A stretch of 10,947 nucleotides of DNA. It comes from Bacteroidia bacterium (GTDB lineage: Bacteria > Bacteroidota > Bacteroidia > NS11-12g > UBA955). The position numbers and the translations under genes were made by a program. Shown one piece after another: positions 6,609 to 10,947 of this stretch (position 1 is the first letter of the stretch; every line of letters begins with the position of its first letter). The stretch is taken from contig JALQWO010000045.1 of NCBI GenBank assembly GCA_023258655.1, forward strand, positions 1-10,947, written 5' to 3'. The notes below the pieces were generated by a model. It was not told the origin of the DNA, did no database searches, and saw nothing but the letters and a program-made list of their open reading frames with translations.

Positions 6609-8087
6609 TTACAACTTATTCCAAGTTGTTCCTTCTTTACCGTCTTTGATTTCAAATCCTTTTGCTTTCAACGCATCGCGAATTTGATCACTTAACGCCC
6701 AATTTTTATCGGCTTTCGCCTGACCCCTCAATGCCAAAATGATATCCATCGCATCGGACAATCCATCAGCGGCACCCGCATCCTCGGCTACCAAACCCAA
6801 GACCCCCAAACAGTAATCCCGGATCAAATGCTCCATTTTTTCACGGGTGATGGGTGTAATTTGCTCTTTACCGTCGTTGACCAAATTGATTCGACGCGAT
6901 AATTCAAACAAAGCAGCAATGACCTGTGGCGTGTTCAGATCATCATTCAAACTGGAAACAATGGATGCGGTGATATCATCCACTTCTATTGTGGCTCCTT
7001 CATTCACCGTGGGCAAGTTCGACACAAGTTTAAACGCCGATTGCATGCGTTGCCACCCTTTCTGCGCAGCCAACAATGCTTCATTGCTGAAATCCAAAGT
7101 GCCGCGGTAATGGGCTTGTAAAACAAAGAATCGCAAGGTCATCGGACCAAATGCTTGTGTTAACAAGGGATGGTCCCCTTTGAATAATTGCTCAACCATG
7201 ATACCATTGCCCAAACTCTTGGCCATTTTTTGGCCGTTAATGGTAATCATGTTGTGATGAATCCAATATTTCGCCGGAGCATGATTGTGTGCCGCCGTAC
7301 TCTGGGCAATCTCACATTCATGGTGAGGAAACAACAAGTCCATGCCGCCCCCGTGAATATCGAAATGCTCCCCCAAATATCGCGCACTCATTGCACTACA
7401 TTCGATATGCCAGCCAGGAAATCCTTTGCCCCATGGACTGATCCACTGCATAATATGTTCTGCAGACGCGCGCTTCCACAAGGCGAAGTCATTGGGATTT
7501 CGCTTCTCGTCCTGTCCTTCCAATGAACGACTCTGATTGCCAGCGCCTGCTTGCAAATCTTCCAAAACTCGACCACTCAACACGCCATAATGGGCTTGCC
7601 TGTTGTAGGCCAAAACATCAAAATACACTGAACCATTCACCTCGTAAGCCAAACCTTTGTCGATAATGGTTTGAATCATCTCTATTTGTTCAATGATATG
7701 ACCAGTAGCGCGTGGCTCAATGCTGGGCTTCATTACGTTGATGCGATCCATCACCGAATTATAAGCATCGGTGTAGGACTGCGCAACTTCCATGGGTTCC
7801 AACTGTTCCACCTTGGCTTGTTTTGCCAACTTGTCCTCCCCTTCATCGGCATCGCCAACCAAATGGCCAACATCGGTAATGTTGCGCACGTAACGCACCT
7901 TATACCCTTGCAAAAGCAAAAACCTACGCAGTACATCAAACACAATCGGACCGCGTACATGACCCAAATGCGGTGGGCCATACACAGTGGGACCACAGAC
8001 ATAGATACCCACGTGATTCGGCGTTATCGATGTAAACGGTTCTACTGTTTTGTTGAGCGTGTTATAGAGATGCAGCGTATTCATCAT
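6609..8087 (-). CDS. cysS: Cysteinyl-tRNA synthetase
   Basis: 492 residues, the normal length for a class I CysRS. It charges tRNA-Cys with cysteine using ATP. The catalytic Rossmann fold holds the HIGH-type motif as HLGH (40-43) in CGPTVYGPPHLGH and the KMSKS-type loop as KMAKS (287-291). The zinc site that selects cysteine is intact: Cys31, Cys230 (WHIECSAM), His255 and Glu259, with the same spacing between the last three as in E. coli Cys209, His234 and Glu238. A helical DALR-type domain and a C-terminal tRNA-binding tail (ALRGQAKADKNWALSDQIRD, 452-471) follow. There are two adjacent ATG codons at 8087 and 8084; either could be the start. It begins 12 bases after rfbB and is followed by rsmE after 27 bases, so the three probably form one transcript. 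Confidence 0.97.
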   Translation of the reverse strand: MMNTLHLYNTLNKTVEPFTSITPNHVGIYVCGPTVYGPPHLGHVRGPIVFDVLRRFLLLQGYKVRYVRNITDVGHLVGDADEGEDKLAKQAKVEQLEPMEVAQSYTDAYNSVMDRINVMKPSIEPRATGHIIEQIEMIQTIIDKGLAYEVNGSVYFDVLAYNRQAHYGVLSGRVLEDLQAGAGNQSRSLEGQDEKRNPNDFALWKRASAEHIMQWISPWGKGFPGWHIECSAMSARYLGEHFDIHGGGMDLLFPHHECEIAQSTAAHNHAPAKYWIHHNMITINGQKMAKSLGNGIMVEQLFKGDHPLLTQAFGPMTLRFFVLQAHYRGTLDFSNEALLAAQKGWQRMQSAFKLVSNLPTVNEGATIEVDDITASIVSSLNDDLNTPQVIAALFELSRRINLVNDGKEQITPITREKMEHLIRDYCLGVLGLVAEDAGAADGLSDAMDIILALRGQAKADKNWALSDQIRDALKAKGFEIKDGKEGTTWNKL

Positions 8088-8099
8088 TTTATTACAGCG

Positions 8100-9152
8100 T
8101 TAACGGCTTGCGTACATGGCTTCGTAATAATCGGCATAAGCGCCTGAAGTCACGCGATGCAACCATTCGGTGTTTTCTAAATACCAATCAATGGTTTTCT
8201 CAAATCCCTGGTCAAAGGCCACACTGGGCGACCATCCCAACTCATTTTCCAATTTGCTGGCATCAATGGCATAACGGAAATCATGTCCCTTGCGGTCTGT
8301 CACATAGGTAATTAATTGGGCCGACTCTCCTGCATTTCGCCCCAATTTGCGATCCATGATTTCGCAAAGCTTGTGAACCAAATCAATGTTCTTCCACTCG
8401 TTGTTACCCCCAATGTTGTAGGTTTCACCATCCTTGCCATGAAAATAAATGGTTTCAATGGCACGGGCGTGATCCTCAACCCACAGCCAATCACGCACAT
8501 TCTCTCCTTTGCCGTAAACGGGCAAGGGTTTGTTATGGGTGATGTTATGTATCATCAAGGGAATCAACTTCTCCGGAAACTGATGACTTCCGTAATTGTT
8601 AGAGCAATTGCTAATAACAACGGGTAACTTATAAGTTTCATGGTAAGCCCGAACAAAGTGGTCAGAGCTCGCTTTTGATGCACTGTATGGTGAGTTTGGA
8701 TCATAGGGCGTTTTCTCGGTAAACTTCCCATCTTCACCCAATGTCCCATATACCTCATCGGTACTCACATGATAGAATCTTCCACTTTCTGTATCGCCAT
8801 AGGCCTTGTAAGCATTCAACAAAACCACTGTCCCCACCACATTGGTCATCACAAAATCGATGGGATTGGTGATACTGCGATCCACATGGCTTTCCGCCGC
8901 CAAATGAATCACCCCGTGAACGGTTCTGGAAGAAAACAACGACTCCACCGCAGCTTTGTCCGTGATATCGATGCGCAAAAATTCATAATTGCTCGCCTGT
9001 TCGATGTCTTTCAAATTTTCCAGATTACCTGCGTAGGTAAGCACATCCAAATTGATGATGTGTAAATCGGGATGATTGTTTACAAATCTCCGCACGACAT
9101 GACTGCCGATAAAACCTGCTCCTCCCGTGATAATGATATTCTTTTTACCCAT
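8100..9152 (-). CDS. rfbB: dTDP-glucose 4,6-dehydratase
   Basis: 350 residues, an extended short-chain dehydrogenase of typical length. It converts dTDP-glucose to dTDP-4-keto-6-deoxyglucose with bound NAD, the second step toward dTDP-L-rhamnose and other deoxysugars of surface polysaccharide. The NAD-binding motif is GGAGFIGS (10-17). The catalytic residues are visible as Thr131-Asp132-Glu133 in STDEVYG and the Tyr156/Lys160 pair in YSASK. The blocks HLAAESHVDRS (83-93), SNNYG, GENVRDWLWVEDHA and YNIGG are also characteristic. No rmlA, rmlC or rmlD lies in the window, so the gene stands apart from its usual partners and is instead 12 bases upstream of cysS. A perfect TAnnTTTG element 7 bases before the ATG suggests its own promoter. 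The name rmlB is equivalent. Confidence 0.95.
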   Translation of the reverse strand: MGKKNIIITGGAGFIGSHVVRRFVNNHPDLHIINLDVLTYAGNLENLKDIEQASNYEFLRIDITDKAAVESLFSSRTVHGVIHLAAESHVDRSITNPIDFVMTNVVGTVVLLNAYKAYGDTESGRFYHVSTDEVYGTLGEDGKFTEKTPYDPNSPYSASKASSDHFVRAYHETYKLPVVISNCSNNYGSHQFPEKLIPLMIHNITHNKPLPVYGKGENVRDWLWVEDHARAIETIYFHGKDGETYNIGGNNEWKNIDLVHKLCEIMDRKLGRNAGESAQLITYVTDRKGHDFRYAIDASKLENELGWSPSVAFDQGFEKTIDWYLENTEWLHRVTSGAYADYYEAMYASR

Positions 9153-9159
9153 GAAATTT

Positions 9160-9167
9160 CAAAATTA
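9160..9167 (-). promoter_or_regulatory. Candidate -7 promoter element of rfbB
   Basis: In the 50-base gap after the FKBP-like lipoprotein gene, the minus strand reads TAATTTTG, a perfect TAnnTTTG match, 7 bases before the rfbB ATG. Transcription would start about 3-4 bases before the ATG. I find no TTG at the expected -33 distance, only a TTC 23 bases upstream. The evidence is motif and position only. Confidence 0.4.
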
Positions 9168-9202
9168 CTACCTTCTATTCGCTTTACCTTGAAAACTTTG
9201 TG

Positions 9203-10135
9203 TTACTCGAGAGTCACTGATTTAATGATGACCCTCAACGGTGCATAGGGAGGCACGCCCACACGACCGCGGTTGCCGTATCCGCTCGCAGAAGTGACCA
9301 AGAACTCTCCTTCTTCACCCTCAAGCAGGTAGAATGGCAAAATATTCAAGCACTTAACATCGTATATCGCCAAAGCTGACTCAAATGGATCAGTTCCTAC
9401 TTTTTCTGAGCGATACTTTCGTCCTTCCATCGACGAATTCACCAAAAGGGTCCCATCAATATTATACACTTCGCAGTGAAATGTTACAGCCTTTACACCT
9501 TTGTGGTACGGCGCATCCTCCAGTCTTCGATGGGCGATATCATAACTGCCATCCTTTTGTTTGATGCGATATTTGATCATCTTGGTAGAATCCAACAACC
9601 AACCACCATCGGGCAAATTTGCCACCCCGTTCTTCGCGGCATAATCATCAATCAATTTGTTTTCCGCCATGATTCTATTCAAAAACTTCTGATTGCGATA
9701 AGCATCGTAATCCTCTGCCGTCAACACGCGATCAACCCGAATGATGAATCTGGCTTCTTTGCCCGATTCCAACAAACCAATCAATGGAGATCCACCGATT
9801 TTCTGCTTCAAACTGTCGGTATTGATTTTGACCTCCATCTCTGTACCACTGCCCATCATCATCAATGCCTCTAACAATTCGTTTTTCGCTTGCAACGGAT
9901 ATGGCAACTCTTCCAAAGTGTCAGACTTGAAACTATTTTCCAATGTATCTCCATTGGGACCAATGAGCATGTGATTCAGCAACATAAAATGGTGCGGACC
10001 ATAGGGTTTTTTGAGGGCCTCACCCTGCGTAAACTTATAGACCAGTCCCTTATCTGTGGTTTTAAAACCGCCATTGCAGCCCCACAACATCAACAGAGTT
10101 ATGAGCAGGAAAGATATTTGTTTGATGTTTTTCAT
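9203..10135 (-). CDS. Lipoprotein with two FKBP-like domains (peptidyl-prolyl isomerase family)
   Basis: 310 residues. A lipoprotein signal peptide ends in the lipobox LWGC, so Cys20 would be acylated and the protein anchored to a membrane facing the periplasm or outside. Residues 45-137 look like a degenerate FKBP domain (HMLIGPNGDTLENS, LEALMMMGSGTEMEV, ARFIIRVDRV). Residues 210-309 are a second one: VTFHCEVYNIDGTLLVNSS, then LLEGEEGEFLVTSASGYGNR and VPPYAPLRVIIKSVTL, which carries the conserved YG and the PPxxPL end. The usual F-D pair after DG is L-V in the second domain and the active-site Trp region is not recognisable, so isomerase activity may be weak or lost. FKBP lipoproteins such as GldI occur in Bacteroidota, often near a DHH phosphoesterase as here, but GldI is shorter with one domain, so I do not use that name. 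Confidence 0.82.
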   Translation of the reverse strand: MKNIKQISFLLITLLMLWGCNGGFKTTDKGLVYKFTQGEALKKPYGPHHFMLLNHMLIGPNGDTLENSFKSDTLEELPYPLQAKNELLEALMMMGSGTEMEVKINTDSLKQKIGGSPLIGLLESGKEARFIIRVDRVLTAEDYDAYRNQKFLNRIMAENKLIDDYAAKNGVANLPDGGWLLDSTKMIKYRIKQKDGSYDIAHRRLEDAPYHKGVKAVTFHCEVYNIDGTLLVNSSMEGRKYRSEKVGTDPFESALAIYDVKCLNILPFYLLEGEEGEFLVTSASGYGNRGRVGVPPYAPLRVIIKSVTLE

Positions 10136-10155
10136 CGAATATTTTGATTATGATT

Positions 10156-10186
10156 TGTCGATTGCGATATGTCGATTGCGATATGT
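10156..10186. repeat. Tandem repeat, 14-bp unit, two copies
   Basis: The unit GTCGATTGCGATAT occurs twice in direct succession (10157-10170 and 10171-10184) without mismatch, and the match extends by one base on the left and two on the right. Each unit contains a small dyad, TCG-N4-CGA. It lies in the 64-base gap between the DHH phosphoesterase gene and the FKBP-like lipoprotein gene. It could be a replication-slippage duplication or a paired protein-binding site; nothing in the sequence decides. Confidence 0.85.
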
Positions 10187-10199
10187 TTTGCGCTGGATC

Positions 10200-10947
10200 T
10201 TATTGAACAGCCAACAATTGTCTTTGGTAATCCCAAACCACGCGTTTGAATTTTTCTACCGTCGCCTCCAAGGTGTCCGTACTCTGTCCACCAGCCGCAT
10301 TGCGATGTCCTCCCCCTTCGAAATGCTTGGCTGCCAACTCGTTGGCGGGAAAATCCCCCTTACTGCGAAAACTCATTTTTACACGCTCGGTACGATCGAT
10401 GATCAATACACTCAATACGATGTTTTTGAGCCCAAGTCCAAAATTTACCAATCCCTCAGTGTCTCCTGTTTGCACATGGAATTTTTTTAATTCATCGCTA
10501 TCGAGATAAATCAATGCCGTCTTGCATTCAGGAATGATCTCCAACTTTTTGTACAAACTATACCCGAATAAACGACTTCTATCCAAAGAAAAAACATCGT
10601 AAATGTTGGCATGAATGGCCAAATGATCGGCCCCGTGCTCCATCAAATCAGCGGCCAAACGCAGGGTAGACGGCTTGGTATTATTGTGTTGAAAATTGCC
10701 TGTATCTGTCATTAAGCCGGTATACAAACAGGTGGCAATGGAGGGTGTAACGTGATCAGAACCAAATTCATTGGCAATCCATTGATATACCAATTCACAA
10801 GTGCTGGATGCCTCATGATCCCAATATGTATACTGTGAAAACGACTCAGGCTCCAGGTGGTGATCCATCATCACTTTCATTGCGTTGGAGTCCCTAACCA
10901 AATCACCGAGCTGATTGATTCTCGACAATCGGTTGAAATCCAAGCAA
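10200..10947 (-). CDS. nrnA: DHH/DHHA1 phosphoesterase, NrnA type (partial, runs off right edge)
   Basis: The frame stays open to the window's end, where it reads CLDFNRLSRI, so roughly the first 90-100 residues of a usual 330-350 residue protein are missing. What remains is the end of the DHH domain, with the metal-binding DHH at 10857-10865 (VMMDHHLEP) and the GLMTDTGNF motif, then the DHHA1 substrate domain with its GGGHRNAAGG signature near the C-terminus. NrnA proteins degrade short oligoribonucleotides and dephosphorylate 3'-phosphoadenosine 5'-phosphate in the cytoplasm; related family members instead hydrolyse cyclic dinucleotides, and the missing N-terminus prevents a firm choice. 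The LDFN, DHH and GGGH blocks are intact. The FKBP-like lipoprotein gene follows after 64 bases that hold a tandem repeat. Confidence 0.9.
   Translation of the reverse strand, partial: CLDFNRLSRINQLGDLVRDSNAMKVMMDHHLEPESFSQYTYWDHEASSTCELVYQWIANEFGSDHVTPSIATCLYTGLMTDTGNFQHNNTKPSTLRLAADLMEHGADHLAIHANIYDVFSLDRSRLFGYSLYKKLEIIPECKTALIYLDSDELKKFHVQTGDTEGLVNFGLGLKNIVLSVLIIDRTERVKMSFRSKGDFPANELAAKHFEGGGHRNAAGGQSTDTLEATVEKFKRVVWDYQRQLLAVQ

Noticed and set aside
6886..7967. HLGH and KMAKS instead of HIGH and KMSKS in CysRS.
   Set aside because: Both are common conservative variants of class I synthetase motifs, and the zinc ligands are all present.
9152..9161. Short palindrome TGAAATTTCA at the rfbB start considered as an operator.
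   Set aside because: Ten bases of AT-rich palindrome overlapping the start codon and the -7 motif are easily met by chance, and no second copy was seen.

Overview
This window looks like ordinary chromosomal sequence from a member of the Bacteroidota, probably Flavobacteriia-like or Sphingobacteriia-like. Three things point there: an FKBP-fold lipoprotein next to a DHH phosphoesterase, an ExbB with an Ala-rich N-terminal extension, and intergenic elements matching the Bacteroidota -7 promoter motif TAnnTTTG without obvious Shine-Dalgarno sites. Coding density is very high, and no stretch longer than about 75 bases lacks a gene. I see no tRNA, rRNA, CRISPR array, transposase or phage gene.

Layout, left to right. 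Bases 1-1367 (+ strand) hold the tail of an unidentified gene, then a predicted outer-membrane beta-barrel of unknown function. It converges, 11 bases apart, on a long minus-strand block. Read in transcription order (right to left), that block holds four groups. (i) A partial DHH-family phosphoesterase (NrnA type) followed by a lipoprotein with two degenerate FKBP-like domains, separated by 64 bases that contain a 2-copy 14-bp tandem repeat. (ii) rfbB (dTDP-glucose 4,6-dehydratase), cysS (cysteinyl-tRNA synthetase) and rsmE (16S rRNA m3U1498 methyltransferase), with small gaps, ending in a hairpin terminator. (iii) purD (GAR synthetase) and a DUF502 membrane protein, ending in a clear intrinsic terminator. 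(iv) exbB, exbD and a PagL-type (lipid A 3-O-deacylase-like) barrel, the last two overlapping as TAATG.

Functionally, most of the block is housekeeping: translation, rRNA modification, purine synthesis, nucleotide recycling and sugar-nucleotide synthesis. The rest concerns the envelope: proton-motive-force energisation by ExbB/ExbD, outer-membrane barrels and a foldase-like lipoprotein. The points most worth a second look are the PagL-like protein, whose expected catalytic Glu is Asn and which is translationally coupled to ExbD, and the perfect TAnnTTTG elements so close to the purD and rfbB starts that they suggest leaderless or near-leaderless mRNAs. I found no convincing undescribed multi-gene system.
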